NCBI RefSeq assembly: GCF_018729255.1
Contig: NZ_CP076060.1
Coordinates: 3,256,001 to 3,320,000, forward strand
Direction of reading: 5' to 3'
From: Cupriavidus sp. EM10
Lineage (GTDB): Bacteria > Pseudomonadota > Gammaproteobacteria > Burkholderiales > Burkholderiaceae
Length of the DNA stretch: 64,000 nt
In this document: piece after piece, positions 11,429 through 21,999 of the stretch
Layout of the letters: the number at the start of each line of letters is the position of its first letter
Position numbering within the stretch: position 1 is the first letter of the stretch
Translations under genes and position numbers: made by a program
The notes under the pieces: model-generated
The model's input: only the letters and a program-made list of their open reading frames with translations
Database searches by the model: none
What the model was told of the DNA's origin: nothing

Positions 11429-12088
11429 TTAACGGACGCCGGCGACGTAGTCCGCCACCGCCTTGATCTCGGCATCCGACATCCTGGCGGTAATCGTGCT
11501 CATGACCGAATTGTTCTTTCGGGTGCCCTGGCGGAATGCCACCAGTTGCGCTTCGGTGTACTCGGAATACTGGCCTCCAATACGCGGATACTGGGCCGGA
11601 ATGCCGGCGCCGGTCGGGCCGTGGCAGCCTGCACAGGCCGGCACGCCCTTGGCGGCGATACCCCCGCGGTAGATCTTCTGGCCTTCCTCGATCGTCGTCT
11701 TGTTCTTGGCCGTGGCGGGCTTGAGCTGCTGCTTGGCCAGGTAAGCGCCAATGTCCTTCATGTCCTGGTCGCTCAGCGCCTGGGCGTACAGCGACATGAT
11801 GGGGTTATCGCGCGACTTGGCCTTGAAATCGGCCAGTTGCTTGTGAACGTAGTCGCCCTGCTGGCCCGCCAGCTTGGGATTGACGGCGGCCGTGCTGTTG
11901 CCGGCGGTGCCGTGGCAGGAGAAGCATGCCGGGACATTGCGATCGGGAACACCTTGCGTGTAAAGCGTCTCGCCCTTGGCGGGATCCGCCTTGGCGGGGG
12001 CCTGCTCTGCGGCAGATACCAGCCCTGTCATCGCACCGAGCGGAACAGCCAGCGCCATGACTCCCAACAGTTTCGCAATGCGGTTCAT
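11429..12088 (-). CDS. Diheme cytochrome c4
   Basis: Periplasmic electron carrier to terminal oxidases. 219 aa: Sec signal peptide ending LVSAAEQ, then two homologous cytochrome c domains with heme motifs CFSCH (near residue 55) and CAGCH (near residue 152). Candidate heme-ligand methionines lie in NPIMSLYAQ and NSVMSTITA. ATG 12088 is chosen because GTAAGG lies directly upstream and the signal peptide begins there. Heme attachment would depend on the ResB-CcsB pair encoded immediately downstream. A weak FNR/Anr-like box lies about 130 bases upstream. Confidence 0.94.
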   Translation of the reverse strand: MNRIAKLLGVMALAVPLGAMTGLVSAAEQAPAKADPAKGETLYTQGVPDRNVPACFSCHGTAGNSTAAVNPKLAGQQGDYVHKQLADFKAKSRDNPIMSLYAQALSDQDMKDIGAYLAKQQLKPATAKNKTTIEEGQKIYRGGIAAKGVPACAGCHGPTGAGIPAQYPRIGGQYSEYTEAQLVAFRQGTRKNNSVMSTITARMSDAEIKAVADYVAGVR

Positions 12089-12418
12089 CCTTACACCTTG
12101 TGAGATTTTGTTATGAACACCGTAATGCATGCCGGTCGCCTTTATTCCCCTGCCCGGCGGTGAGGAAGCGCCATGGGGCAGGAGCTGGTAACGCGTATGC
12201 GCGACGCCCTATTCTTGATCCAGGACAATAGCCACGAACCAATTTCGGAATTCGCCGATGACATCCGGCAAGGATGCCACACGTCACCCGCTCAGGAGAC
12301 CGTAAACCGGGTTATTGTACAATAAATCGCTTTCCGGATTGACTTAGGTCAGTGTCTGTGGCGACGTCTGCACTGGCCCATTGCCAGCGCCCTTGTCCGC
12401 CGGCTCACGTATTCACGC
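12089..12418. promoter_or_regulatory. Divergent regulatory region between cytochrome c4 and engB
   Basis: 330 bases with no gene. It holds a 14-base perfect palindrome TTATTGTACAATAA (12312-12325). It also holds TTGAT-CCAG-GACAA (12215-12228), 8 of 10 matches to the FNR/Anr box TTGAT-N4-ATCAA, and TGAC-TTAG-GTCA (12340-12351). No clean sigma70 promoter could be placed. The sites are pattern matches only. Confidence 0.45.
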
Positions 12419-13090
12419 ATGTCTCTTCTACAACAGGCCCGTTTCTTCGATACCGTCAACCATTTGCGCGACCTGCCGGCCACGGCGGTTCCCGAGGTGG
12501 CGTTCGCCGGCCGCTCCAACGCCGGCAAGTCGACGGCCATCAACACGCTGTGCAACCAGAAGCGGCTGGCATTCTCGTCCCGCACCCCTGGCCGCACGCA
12601 GCATATCAACTACTTTACCGTGGCGCCGGTCAAGGCGACTGATCCGCTCGGGTTCCTGGTCGACCTGCCCGGCTACGGCTACGCCGAGGTCTCGGGCAGC
12701 GCCAAGTACCACTGGCAAGGCCTGCTGTCCGACTACGTGCAGAGCCGCACCCAGCTGGCCGGCCTGATCCTGATGATGGACGCGCGCCGCCCGTTTACGG
12801 ACCTCGATTGCCAGATGGTGGAGTGGTTCCTGCCCACGGGCAAGCCGATCCACGTGCTGCTGACCAAGGCCGACAAGCTGACCAATAGCGAAAACGCCAC
12901 GGCATTGCGCGAAGCGAAGCGGATGCTGGCCGACTACGCGGCCCAGATGGAAAATCCGCCGGCGATGACCGCCCAGCTGTTCTCCAGCCTGAAGCGGCGC
13001 GGCATCGAGGAAGCCCAGCGCGTGGTGGCGGGCTGGCTGGCGCTGCCCGAGGCCCTGCCGCCCGAGGCACCCGCTGCCCCGCAGGCGTAG
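12419..13090 (+). CDS. engB: Ribosome biogenesis GTP-binding protein EngB/YihA (YsxC)
   Basis: Essential small GTPase acting in 50S subunit assembly. 223 aa. GTPase motifs in order: G1 GRSNAGKS near residue 36, G2-region threonine in [10 protein letters not shown]3 DLPGYGYAE near 83, G4 TKAD near 150. The C-terminus has an extra Pro/Ala stretch. Starts at ATG 12419 ([10 protein letters not shown]), matching the family N-terminus. It is divergent from cytochrome c4, a common pairing in Burkholderiaceae. Confidence 0.95.
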   Translation: MSLLQQARFFDTVNHLRDLPATAVPEVAFAGRSNAGKSTAINTLCNQKRLAFSSRTPGRTQHINYFTVAPVKATDPLGFLVDLPGYGYAEVSGSAKYHWQGLLSDYVQSRTQLAGLILMMDARRPFTDLDCQMVEWFLPTGKPIHVLLTKADKLTNSENATALREAKRMLADYAAQMENPPAMTAQLFSSLKRRGIEEAQRVVAGWLALPEALPPEAPAAPQA

Positions 13091-14380
<1,290 letters not shown>

Positions 14381-14396
14381 CCGGCAGACGCGCCGC

Positions 14397-15689
14397 ATGC
14401 AGATACTGGGCTTTTCGGCCAGCCAGGTACACCCGCTGGCCACGCTGGACGCCGCGCGGGATTTTCTCTCCGGCAACGCCGCGGCGCGCTTCGTCTGGGC
14501 TGACTTCGGCACCGACGAGGTGACCCCCGCCCCGGGCGCGTGGCGCGACCGCCTGATGGCGCTGACCGGCGCGCCCATCCTCGACCTGCACCTGGCCGAC
14601 GCCACCAATCCCGCGCATCCGTCGTTCTTCGACACGACCAACGCGTACGACATGGTGATCTTCCGCAAGCTGACGTTCGAGACCAGCCGGCAGTTCGCAG
14701 AAGACGAGGCCGCGCAGGCGGGCGCCAACGGCGACATCACCATACCTGGCACTTCATCGGGCGCTGCACCCGGCGCCGCACCGGGCGGGACCCCGGCCCC
14801 GCCGCCACAACCCGGCCCCGGGGCGACGCCCATGCCGGCCCCTCGCAAGGCCTCGCGCAAGTACCCACCGGGATTCCTGCCGGCGTTGGCGCGCATCGAC
14901 ACGCAGCCCGTGGCGTTCTTTGTCTTCGACAATGTGCTGGTCACGGTGCGCCCGTCGCCGTCGCGCACCATCGACCAGGTCAGGCAACGGCTGCTGGACA
15001 CCTGCGGCTCGCCGCAGTCGGCGCCGGTGCGCGCCAACGGCTCTACGTCCCTGATGCATGGCGTCCGCCCGCCCACGCGCCCGGAAGACCTGATGCTGCG
15101 GCTGCTGAACGCCATGGTGGACCGTTACCTGGACCTGCGCACGCCGCTGACACGCCAGTTGGACCGCTGGCAGCGCGCGCTGCTCAGCACGCGGCAAAGC
15201 TTTTCGAGTTGGGAAGGGCTGCTCGACGCGCGCATCCAGCTGCGCCGGCTTGAAAACCTGAGCGAGGAGCAGCGCGACGCACTGCAGGAATTCCGCGACA
15301 GCCTGCTCGACAACCGCTACAGCACCGGCGACGGCGATCCCGGCGCGGCCAGCCGTGACGAAGTCCTGCTCGTACGGCTGACCGACCTGATGGAGCACAT
15401 CATGCGGGTACTGGCCCACGCCCGGCGCCTCGAGGATTCGATCGAATCGGCGGTGCAGATTCACTTCTCGGCCGTCGCGCACCGCACCAACCGCACCATG
15501 CGGGCGCTGACGATCATCACGGCCCTGTTCATGCCGCTGACGCTGATTACCGGCATCTTCGGCATGAACTTCGCGCGCATGCCCTGGCTGCAGGAGCCCG
15601 ACGGCTTCTGGTGGTCGATCGGGCTGATGGGCGGCGTGGTGGCCACCATCGGCGGTATCTGGGGGCTTGGGCGCTGGCTTGATCGCTAG
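14397..15689 (+). CDS. corA: CorA-family magnesium/divalent cation channel protein
   Basis: Inner-membrane pentameric Mg2+ transporter family, 430 aa. The C-terminal pair of membrane spans carries the diagnostic pore motif GMN in GIFGMNFARMPW. The N-terminal cytoplasmic domain is interrupted near residues 120-155 by a Gly/Ala/Pro-rich low-complexity insert (PGAAPGGTPAPPPQPGPG) that is not part of the canonical fold. Substrate could be Mg2+, Co2+ or Zn2+; ZntB-like members share the motif type. It follows hemB by 16 bases. Confidence 0.9.
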   Translation: MQILGFSASQVHPLATLDAARDFLSGNAAARFVWADFGTDEVTPAPGAWRDRLMALTGAPILDLHLADATNPAHPSFFDTTNAYDMVIFRKLTFETSRQFAEDEAAQAGANGDITIPGTSSGAAPGAAPGGTPAPPPQPGPGATPMPAPRKASRKYPPGFLPALARIDTQPVAFFVFDNVLVTVRPSPSRTIDQVRQRLLDTCGSPQSAPVRANGSTSLMHGVRPPTRPEDLMLRLLNAMVDRYLDLRTPLTRQLDRWQRALLSTRQSFSSWEGLLDARIQLRRLENLSEEQRDALQEFRDSLLDNRYSTGDGDPGAASRDEVLLVRLTDLMEHIMRVLAHARRLEDSIESAVQIHFSAVAHRTNRTMRALTIITALFMPLTLITGIFGMNFARMPWLQEPDGFWWSIGLMGGVVATIGGIWGLGRWLDR

Positions 15690-15704
15690 GCCCGGTGGAC
15701 CGGC

Positions 15705-17588
15705 TCAGGTCTGCGGGCCCTTGCCGAAAGCCCGCTCCAGGCTGTCCAGAAAGCGGTTCGCCGACTGATAGCCGATGACGCGCACAGGCCGCTCGCGTCC
15801 GTCGGCGCCGAACAGGATGATCCCCGGCGGCCCAAACAGGCCGAAGCGCTTCAGCAGCGCCTTGTCGTCGGCGTTGTTGGCCGTCACGTCCGCCTGCAGC
15901 AGCACGACGTTGGCCAGACGGGCCTTGACCTTGGCATCGGGGAACGTCAGCTTTTCCATCTCCTTGCAGCTGACGCACCAGTCGGCATAGAAATCGAGCA
16001 GCACGGGGCGGCCCGCCGCTGCTGCCTGCGCAACGCGCGCATCCAGTTCAGCCACGCTGCGCACGCGTTCGAAGCGAACCGCATCCTTGGCAACCGACAC
16101 GCCCGGCGCGCCGGTCACCGCCCCAAGGTGCGAAAGCGGCTGCAGCGGATCGCGGCCGCCGGACGCCACGCCCACGATCTGGATCGCCCCGGCCAGCGCA
16201 GCCAGCAATCCCAGGCCCTTGCCCAGTCGCAGCAGACCGCGCGGGTCAGGCCCCAGGGCGTCGAACGCGCCCAGGTAGACGGCCGCAACGATCAGCAACG
16301 CCGCCCACGCCAGCATCACCACCCACGCCGGCAGCACGGGCGTGACCATCCAGATCGCCACGCCAAGCAGCAGGAAGCCGAAGAACCGCTTGGTAGCCTC
16401 CATCCATTTGCCGGCGCGCGGCAGCAAGTTGCCCGCACCCACGCCCACCAGCAGCAGGGGCACGCCCATGCCCAGCGCCATGGCAAGCAGCGCACCGCCG
16501 CCGGTCCAGGCATCGCCGGTCTGGGCGATGTAAGCCAACGCGCCCGCCAAGGGCGCCGTCACGCATGGCCCGACGATCAGCGCCGAAATGGCACCCATCG
16601 CCACGGCACCGGCAATCTGTCCGCCTTGCCGGCGGTTGGACGATTCGGTCAGGCGGGTCTGCCAGCGCTGCGGCAGCTGAAGCTCATAAAGTCCGAACAT
16701 CGACAGCGACAGACCGATCATCAGCAGCGCGAACAGGCCCAGCACCCAAGGCGTTTGCAGCGCGGCCGACAGCCCTTCGCCGGCCAGCCCGGCTGCCACG
16801 CCGACGGCGGTGTAGACCACGGCCATGCCCAGCACATAGGCCAGCGACACGACAAAGGCGCGGCCCCGCGTCACATGTTCGCCGACCACGATCGACGACA
16901 GGATGGGCACCATGGGGAGCACGCAAGGTGTGAAGGTCAGCAGCAGCCCGAGTCCAAAGAAAAGCGCGCCGATCAGCGGAAGATTCCGGCTGGCCAGCGC
17001 ACCGGCAATGCGATCGTTCTCGTCGACCTGGGGACCGCGCACCGTCGGCGACGGGGCGGCTTCGTTTGCAGGACTATCCGACTGCGGGACGGCGGGACTC
17101 GAACGGGCAGGGGCGCTACGGTCGCCAAAAAGATTGCCCAGTGCGGACCCGCCGACCTTGAACACGCTTTCCATCGGCGGATAGCACAGGCCCTTGTCCG
17201 CGCAGCCCTGGGAGGTCACCACCAGGGACCAGCGGCCGTCCGCCGGCGCCTGCTCGACCGGCACCTTGACGACGACGGCGCCCCGGTACGTCTCCATGTC
17301 CTTGCCGAACGTCTCGTCGAAATGCACCTTGCCTTGGGGCATGGCGGGCTGGCCCAGCTTCACGCCGGCCGGTTGCGCGGCAAAGGCGAAGCGCTCGCGA
17401 TACAGGTAATAGCCGTCCGCGACGTCGAACCGGACTTCGATGGTCTGGCGATCGATCTGGCGTGCCGCGAACTTGAACGCCTGCTCGGGTGGCAGGAAGT
17501 CATCTTCGGTCGCCGCATGGGCGCCGCTCCAACTCAGGAACGCCAGCAGGAACGCCAACACGATTGCGACGATATGACGCACCCTCAC
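15705..17588 (-). CDS. dsbD: Thiol:disulfide interchange protein DsbD
   Basis: Moves reducing power from cytoplasmic thioredoxin to the periplasm for DsbC and apocytochrome c reduction. About 627 aa with all three modules: signal peptide (LAFLSWSGAHA) and N-terminal domain with its Cys pair in SQGCADKGLCYPP; eight-span core with TFTPCVLPMVP and GPCVTAPLAG; C-terminal thioredoxin domain with ADWCVSCKEME. The start is one of two GTG codons, 17588 or 17582 (then RHIVAIVLAF), with GGAAGGG upstream; no ATG fits. The location near ResB/CcsB matches its role in cytochrome c maturation. cutA lies upstream on the same strand, 95 bases away. Confidence 0.94.
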   Translation of the reverse strand: MRVRHIVAIVLAFLLAFLSWSGAHAATEDDFLPPEQAFKFAARQIDRQTIEVRFDVADGYYLYRERFAFAAQPAGVKLGQPAMPQGKVHFDETFGKDMETYRGAVVVKVPVEQAPADGRWSLVVTSQGCADKGLCYPPMESVFKVGGSALGNLFGDRSAPARSSPAVPQSDSPANEAAPSPTVRGPQVDENDRIAGALASRNLPLIGALFFGLGLLLTFTPCVLPMVPILSSIVVGEHVTRGRAFVVSLAYVLGMAVVYTAVGVAAGLAGEGLSAALQTPWVLGLFALLMIGLSLSMFGLYELQLPQRWQTRLTESSNRRQGGQIAGAVAMGAISALIVGPCVTAPLAGALAYIAQTGDAWTGGGALLAMALGMGVPLLLVGVGAGNLLPRAGKWMEATKRFFGFLLLGVAIWMVTPVLPAWVVMLAWAALLIVAAVYLGAFDALGPDPRGLLRLGKGLGLLAALAGAIQIVGVASGGRDPLQPLSHLGAVTGAPGVSVAKDAVRFERVRSVAELDARVAQAAAAGRPVLLDFYADWCVSCKEMEKLTFPDAKVKARLANVVLLQADVTANNADDKALLKRFGLFGPPGIILFGADGRERPVRVIGYQSANRFLDSLERAFGKGPQT

Positions 17589-17683
17589 GCGCCCTTCCGC
17601 ACATGGCACGGCGGCGTTTGGCCATGTTCCGATCCCGTTATTCCCCGTCATTCCCATGAATTGTTCCGATACTTGTTCTGGCT

Positions 17684-18064
17684 TCAGGGCTTGCTGGCGG
17701 CCCCGGTGGCTTCCGCGCGGACCCAGCCGAGATAGGCCGGCAATCCGGCCTCCACGGGCCACGCCACGAGTTCTGGCACGTCGTAGGGATGCTCGGCGCG
17801 GATAACCGCTTCCAGGGCGGCATACTGGCCCTGCGTCGTCTTGATCAGCAGCGGCCATTCCTGCGCCTGCTCCAGCTGGCCTTGCCACCAGTACTCCGAC
17901 TGGCACGGCGCCAGCCGGTTCACGCAGGCGGCCACCCGGGCTTCCAGGATGGCCCGCGCCACGCGCGTCGCGGTTGCTTCGTCCGGCAGGTTGGTCATCG
18001 CCATCCAGACCGATTCTGCCGGTTCCGGCGGCGTGGCGCCATGGGAGGATTCTGAGAGTGTCAT
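17684..18064 (-). CDS. cutA: Divalent-cation tolerance protein CutA
   Basis: Small trimeric cytoplasmic protein linked to copper and divalent metal tolerance; the biochemical role is unclear. 126 aa with family signatures ARAILEARVAACVN, SEYWWQG and KTTQGQYAALEAVI followed by HPYDVPELVA. ATG 18064 is taken as the start; an upstream in-frame ATG runs into the rplQ terminator region. cutA beside dsbD is the usual order, and in E. coli dsbD was once called cutA2. Confidence 0.93.
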   Translation of the reverse strand: MTLSESSHGATPPEPAESVWMAMTNLPDEATATRVARAILEARVAACVNRLAPCQSEYWWQGQLEQAQEWPLLIKTTQGQYAALEAVIRAEHPYDVPELVAWPVEAGLPAYLGWVRAEATGAASKP

Positions 18065-18091
18065 GCGTGGAAACGGCCACAAATGCGGGCA

Positions 18092-18123
18092 CAAAACAAA
18101 AGAGCCAGGCAGAAGCCTGGCTC
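18092..18123 (-). terminator. Intrinsic terminator ending the alpha operon (after rplQ)
   Basis: GAGCCAGGC / GCCTGGCTC with a 4-base loop, followed on the leftward transcript by TTTTGTTTTG. It lies 53 bases after the rplQ stop, closing the ribosomal-protein block. Confidence 0.92.
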
Positions 18124-18176
18124 GATTGTAGTGCCGTCTCCGATTACCCGTCAGCGAGGACGGGATCGGTCATCAC

Positions 18177-18572
18177 TTATTCCGCAGCTTCTTCAGCCGG
18201 GGCTTCGGTGATTTCCGGACGGTCCACCAGCTCGACCAGCGCCATCGGCGCGTTGTCGCCCTGACGGAAACCGAACTTCAGGATACGGGTGTAGCCGCCC
18301 GGACGCGCGTTGTAACGCGGGCCCAGTTCGGTGAACAGCTTGGTGACCATGTCGCGGTCGCGCAGACGGGCGAAAGCCAGACGGCGGTTGGCAACGGTGT
18401 CCTTCTTGGCCAGCGTGATGAGCGGCTCGACAACCTTGCGCAGTTCCTTGGCCTTCGGCAGGGTGGTCTTGATCAGCTCGTGCTGGAACAGCGAGTTGGA
18501 CATGTTGCGCAGCATCGCGAGACGGTGCGACGAGGTGCGGTTCAGTTTCCGCAAACCATGACGGTGACGCAT
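18177..18572 (-). CDS. rplQ: 50S ribosomal protein L17
   Basis: Large-subunit protein near the exit tunnel. 131 aa with the typical N-terminus [17 protein letters not shown] and the bacterial L17 core ([17 protein letters not shown]). Last gene of the alpha operon, 158 bases after rpoA, with AAAGGA before the ATG. The rpoA-rplQ gap contains an inverted repeat (GTGGAGC/GCTCCAC, about 18700-18724). A terminator follows the gene. Confidence 0.97.
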   Translation of the reverse strand: MRHRHGLRKLNRTSSHRLAMLRNMSNSLFQHELIKTTLPKAKELRKVVEPLITLAKKDTVANRRLAFARLRDRDMVTKLFTELGPRYNARPGGYTRILKFGFRQGDNAPMALVELVDRPEITEAPAEEAAE

Positions 18573-18730
18573 GATGATTCCTTTCGATTACAGTGTTTGA
18601 CCAGCTCTTCTATCGCCTTGGCCTGCTGGAAGCGGGCTCGGGCGCGGGCCGGTAGTGCTACGGTGCCACCGGCGGAATTGCCTGTGGCGCGTTGACAGTG
18701 GAGCCGCCTTGCGACAGCTCCACCCGCCAA

Positions 18731-19711
18731 TTACTTCTCCAGACCTGCGGGCGGCCAGTTCTCGAGCTTCATGCCGAGCGTCAGGCCACGCGAAGCCAGG
18801 ACTTCCTTGATCTCGTTGAGCGACTTGCGACCCAGGTTCGGGGTCTTGAGCAGTTCGTTCTCGGTACGCTGGATCAGGTCGCCGATGTAGTAGATGTTTT
18901 CGGCCTTCAGGCAGTTGGCCGAACGCACCGTCAGCTCGAGGTCGTCCACCGGGCGCAGCAGGATCGGATCGATCTGCGGCGCGCGGCTCGAAGCGGCCTC
19001 GGCAGCCGACTCGGTGCCTTCCAGCGCGGCAAACACCGACAGCTGGTCCACCAGGATACGGGCCGACTGGCGAATCGCTTCCTCGGGCGAGATCACGCCG
19101 TCGGTTTCGATGTTCATCACCAGCTTGTCCAGGTCGGTACGCTGTTCCACACGCGCCGATTCCACGGCGTACGAAACGCGGCGCACCGGCGAGAACGAGG
19201 CGTCCAGAACGATACGGCCGATCACCTTGCCCGACTCGTCGCCGAACTTGCGAACGTTGCCCGGCACGTAGCCACGGCCTTGCTCGACCTTGATCTGCAT
19301 GTCGAGCTTGCCGCCTGCGGACAGGTGGGCAATGACGTGATTCGGGTTGATGATCTCGACATCGTGCGGCAGCTCGATATCGGCCGCCGTGACCACGCCT
19401 TCGCCATCCTTGCGCAGCGACACCGTGACTTCGTCACGGTTGTGCAGCTTGAACACCACGCCCTTCAGGTTGAGGAGCAGGTTGACGACGTCTTCCTGGA
19501 CGCCATCGATGGTGGAATACTCGTGGACGACCCCAGCGATCGTGACCTCTGTCGGCGCATAGCCGACCATCGACGACAGCAGGACGCGACGCAGCGCGTT
19601 ACCAAGCGTGTGGCCATAACCGCGTTCAAACGGCTCCATCACGACTTTGGCGTGGTGGTCGCCCAGCGGTTCGACGGCGATGATTTTTGGCTTGAGGAGT
19701 GCTGTTTGCAT
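18731..19711 (-). CDS. rpoA: DNA-directed RNA polymerase subunit alpha
   Basis: Assembles RNA polymerase and contacts UP elements and activators. 326 aa: N-terminal dimerisation domain with [19 protein letters not shown], linker near 230-245, and C-terminal domain with the DNA-contact helix [16 protein letters not shown] and [13 protein letters not shown]. Start MQTALLKPK with AAGGA upstream. It lies between rpsD and rplQ, separated from rpsD by 175 bases containing two hairpins. Confidence 0.98.
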   Translation of the reverse strand: MQTALLKPKIIAVEPLGDHHAKVVMEPFERGYGHTLGNALRRVLLSSMVGYAPTEVTIAGVVHEYSTIDGVQEDVVNLLLNLKGVVFKLHNRDEVTVSLRKDGEGVVTAADIELPHDVEIINPNHVIAHLSAGGKLDMQIKVEQGRGYVPGNVRKFGDESGKVIGRIVLDASFSPVRRVSYAVESARVEQRTDLDKLVMNIETDGVISPEEAIRQSARILVDQLSVFAALEGTESAAEAASSRAPQIDPILLRPVDDLELTVRSANCLKAENIYYIGDLIQRTENELLKTPNLGRKSLNEIKEVLASRGLTLGMKLENWPPAGLEK

Positions 19712-19773
19712 TAGGTTGTCCTTTTCAATACCCTCGGCTCGTTACACCGATAAGGCTGACGTTTGGAACCTGA

Positions 19774-19829
19774 GAAAACCCATCGCATGATGGGCAATAA
19801 GCCCGGCGCGCCGCTTGGCGCGCCGGGCT
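19774..19829 (-). terminator. Tandem hairpins in the rpsD-rpoA gap
   Basis: Two stems in tandem on the leftward transcript: GCCCGGCGCGCC-AAGC-GGCGCGCCGGGC (19802-19829), then CCCATC-ATGC-GATGGG (19779-19794) followed by TTTTCT. The second has the form of a weak intrinsic terminator and could lower rpoA relative to rpsD. Function is inferred. Confidence 0.55.
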
Positions 19830-19886
19830 GAAAGCGAAGCCTTCTGGATCAGGCAAGCGCTGAACCGTTCGAATCCCGGTCCGCGA

Positions 19887-20510
19887 TTAACGCGAATACA
19901 GTTCGACGATCAGGCTTTCGTTGATATCGCCCGAAATATCGGCGCGATCCGGTGCCTGCTTGAACGTGCCTTCGAACTTCTTCGAATCCACGGCAACCCA
20001 GGTCGGGAAGCCCGACTGCTCGGCCAGCGACAGGGCCTCGGCAATACGGACCTGCTTCTTCGACTGTTCGCGGATCGACACGATGTCGCCAGCCTTGACC
20101 TGTGCCGACGGCACGTTCAGCGGCTGACCGTTCACCAGAATCGCCTTGTGCGACACCAGCTGGCGCGCTTCGGCGCGGGTCGAGCCGAAGCCCATGCGGT
20201 ACACGACGTTGTCCAGGCGCGATTCCAGCAGTTGCAGCAGCTTCTCGCCGGTGTTGCCCTTGCGACGGTCGGCTTCAGCGAAGTAACGGCGGAACTGGCG
20301 CTCCAGCACGCCGTAGATGCGCTTGACCTTCTGCTTTTCGCGCAGCTGGTTGCCATAGTCGGACGTACGGGCACCCGAGGTGCGGCCGTGCTGACCCGGC
20401 TTGCTATCCAGCTTGCACTTGTCGGCCAGCGAGCGACGGGCGCTCTTCAGGAACAGATCGGTGCCTTCGCGGCGGGAAAGTTTGGCCTTCGGGCCGGTAT
20501 AACGTGCCAC
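19887..20510 (-). CDS. rpsD: 30S ribosomal protein S4
   Basis: Primary 16S-binding protein of the 30S body and, in E. coli, repressor of its own operon. 207 aa, the zinc-free form (no N-terminal Cys cluster): [16 protein letters not shown], then the S4 RNA-binding domain [18 protein letters not shown]. The start codon is GTG with AAAGGAAG upstream. It lies 281 bases from rpsK, a gap holding a terminator-like hairpin. Confidence 0.97.
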   Translation of the reverse strand: MARYTGPKAKLSRREGTDLFLKSARRSLADKCKLDSKPGQHGRTSGARTSDYGNQLREKQKVKRIYGVLERQFRRYFAEADRRKGNTGEKLLQLLESRLDNVVYRMGFGSTRAEARQLVSHKAILVNGQPLNVPSAQVKAGDIVSIREQSKKQVRIAEALSLAEQSGFPTWVAVDSKKFEGTFKQAPDRADISGDINESLIVELYSR

Positions 20511-20683
20511 TTTATCTTCCTTTGATCGATCGCGACGCCATCAGGACGCGCCGCGAGTCCGTCACCGGTTGTGACGGACGGTGGGCTTATGGTTCTTCAT
20601 CCGCAATGGCCAGGCCACGCGGAGGCAACGCAAAAGCATGACGATATCGCCCTCGCCGAGGCGGCAGCCTCAAGGCGCGGACG

Positions 20684-20719
20684 CAAAACGAAAGCCTGCC
20701 GCAAATAATTGCAGCAGGC
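20684..20719 (-). terminator. Terminator-like hairpin between rpsK and rpsD
   Basis: On the leftward transcript GCCTGCTGCAA-TTAT-TTGCGGCAGGC forms an 11-pair stem (one G-U) followed by TTTCGTTTT. It lies 70 bases after rpsK, inside the alpha operon. The 281-base gap (20511-20791) also has a 9-base perfect hairpin GTCCGTCAC/GTGACGGAC (20557-20579) before rpsD. The first element looks like an internal terminator or attenuator. Confidence 0.7.
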
Positions 20720-20791
20720 CAACGCGGGATACTACCACAGTCCGGAGATACGAAGGAATGACCCTGATCGCATCTCCGGCACGCCTGGCGC

Positions 20792-21193
20792 TTAGATACG
20801 GCGGCGCTTCGGCGGACGGCAGCCGTTGTGCGGCACCGGCGTCACATCTTCGATCACCGAGATCTTGATGCCCAGCGCGTTCAGCGCACGGACAGCCGAT
20901 TCGCGACCCGGGCCCGGGCCCTTGATGCGCACTTCCAGGTTCTTGATACCCTGGTCTTGCGCTACACGGCCGGCGTTCTCGGCGGCAACCTGGGCTGCGA
21001 ACGGGGTCGACTTGCGCGAACCCTTGAAGCCCTGGCCACCAGCGGTCGCCCACGACAGGGCGTTGCCCTGACGGTCGGTGATCGTGATGATGGTGTTGTT
21101 GAACGAAGCGTGGACGTGCGCGATGCCGTCGGCGACGTTCTTCTTGACCTTCTTACGCGCGCGCTGGGCGGCGTTATTCGGACCTTTTGCCAT
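20792..21193 (-). CDS. rpsK: 30S ribosomal protein S11
   Basis: Platform protein of the 30S subunit near the mRNA exit and E site. 133 aa with [16 protein letters not shown] and the C-terminal signature [18 protein letters not shown], essentially the E. coli ending. Starts with ATG 24 bases after rpsM; AGAGGAA lies upstream. The 3' side carries a terminator-like hairpin before rpsD. Confidence 0.98.
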   Translation of the reverse strand: MAKGPNNAAQRARKKVKKNVADGIAHVHASFNNTIITITDRQGNALSWATAGGQGFKGSRKSTPFAAQVAAENAGRVAQDQGIKNLEVRIKGPGPGRESAVRALNALGIKISVIEDVTPVPHNGCRPPKRRRI

Positions 21194-21217
21194 TCGTCTA
21201 TTCCTCTGCCTTCGGCT

Positions 21218-21583
21218 TTACTTCTTCAGTGCCACGCCGGCCTTGCGCGGACCCTTGCGGGTACGGGCATTGGTGCGGGTACGCTGGCCGCGGAGCGGCA
21301 GACCCTTGCGGTGACGCATGCCACGATAGCAACCAAGGTCCATGAGACGCTTGATGTTCATCGTGGTTTCACGACGCAGGTCACCCTCGACCGTGACCTT
21401 GCCCACTTCGTCACGAAGCTTTTCCAGGTCGGCGTCGGTCAGATCCTTGACCTTCTTGTCAAACGGTACACCGGTGGCCTCGCAAATCTTGCGGGCGCGC
21501 GAGCGGCCGACACCGTAAATGGCCGTCAGGCCGATTTCGGTATGCTTGTGGTTCGGGATGTTAACCCCTGCGATACGTGCCAT
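21218..21583 (-). CDS. rpsM: 30S ribosomal protein S13
   Basis: 30S head protein contacting 5S/L5 bridges and P-site tRNA. 121 aa: [19 protein letters not shown], helix-two-turn-helix region, and a basic C-terminal tail ([18 protein letters not shown]). First gene of the alpha group, 19 bases after rpmJ, so it may be read through from the spc operon. Confidence 0.98.
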   Translation of the reverse strand: MARIAGVNIPNHKHTEIGLTAIYGVGRSRARKICEATGVPFDKKVKDLTDADLEKLRDEVGKVTVEGDLRRETTMNIKRLMDLGCYRGMRHRKGLPLRGQRTRTNARTRKGPRKAGVALKK

Positions 21584-21602
21584 TCGTCAATCCTCTTTCC
21601 GA

Positions 21603-21719
21603 TTAGCCTTGGCGTTGCTTGTGGCGGGGATCCGACGAGCAGATCACGCGCACGACACCGTTGCGCTTGATGATTTTGCAGTTGCGGCAAATGCGCTTAA
21701 CAGAAGCCAGCACTTTCAT
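21603..21719 (-). CDS. rpmJ: 50S ribosomal protein L36
   Basis: Smallest large-subunit protein, 38 aa: [14 protein letters not shown] followed by [13 protein letters not shown] and [11 protein letters not shown]. It keeps the zinc ligands C-x2-C, C and H (the C+ form). It lies between infA (31 bases) and rpsM (19 bases), the standard end of the spc operon. Confidence 0.97.
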
Positions 21720-21750
21720 GATTTTCCTCTTCCTTCAATTCCAGTTCGCT

Positions 21751-21969
21751 TCACTTCGTCCGGAAGACGATACGTGCGCGAGACAGATCATATGGAGTCA
21801 GCTCAACCGTCACCTTGTCACCCGGAAGAATCCGGATGTAGTTCATTCGCATCTTGCCGGAGATGTGGCCTAGTACTACGTGGCCGTTCTCCAGTTTGAT
21901 GCGGAACGTCGCGTTGGGGAGATTTTCCAGGACCTCCCCCTGCATCTGGATGACGTCGTCCTTTGCCAT
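21751..21969 (-). CDS. infA: Translation initiation factor IF-1
   Basis: 72-aa OB-fold protein that blocks the A site during initiation. [19 protein letters not shown] then the S1-like strand [20 protein letters not shown]. Located between secY and rpmJ, as in many betaproteobacteria where IF-1 is part of the spc operon. Other copies may exist elsewhere in the genome. Confidence 0.96.
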   Translation of the reverse strand: MAKDDVIQMQGEVLENLPNATFRIKLENGHVVLGHISGKMRMNYIRILPGDKVTVELTPYDLSRARIVFRTK

Positions 21970-21999
21970 ACCTGGTGCCCGTCCCGACCCCGGCTTTTG

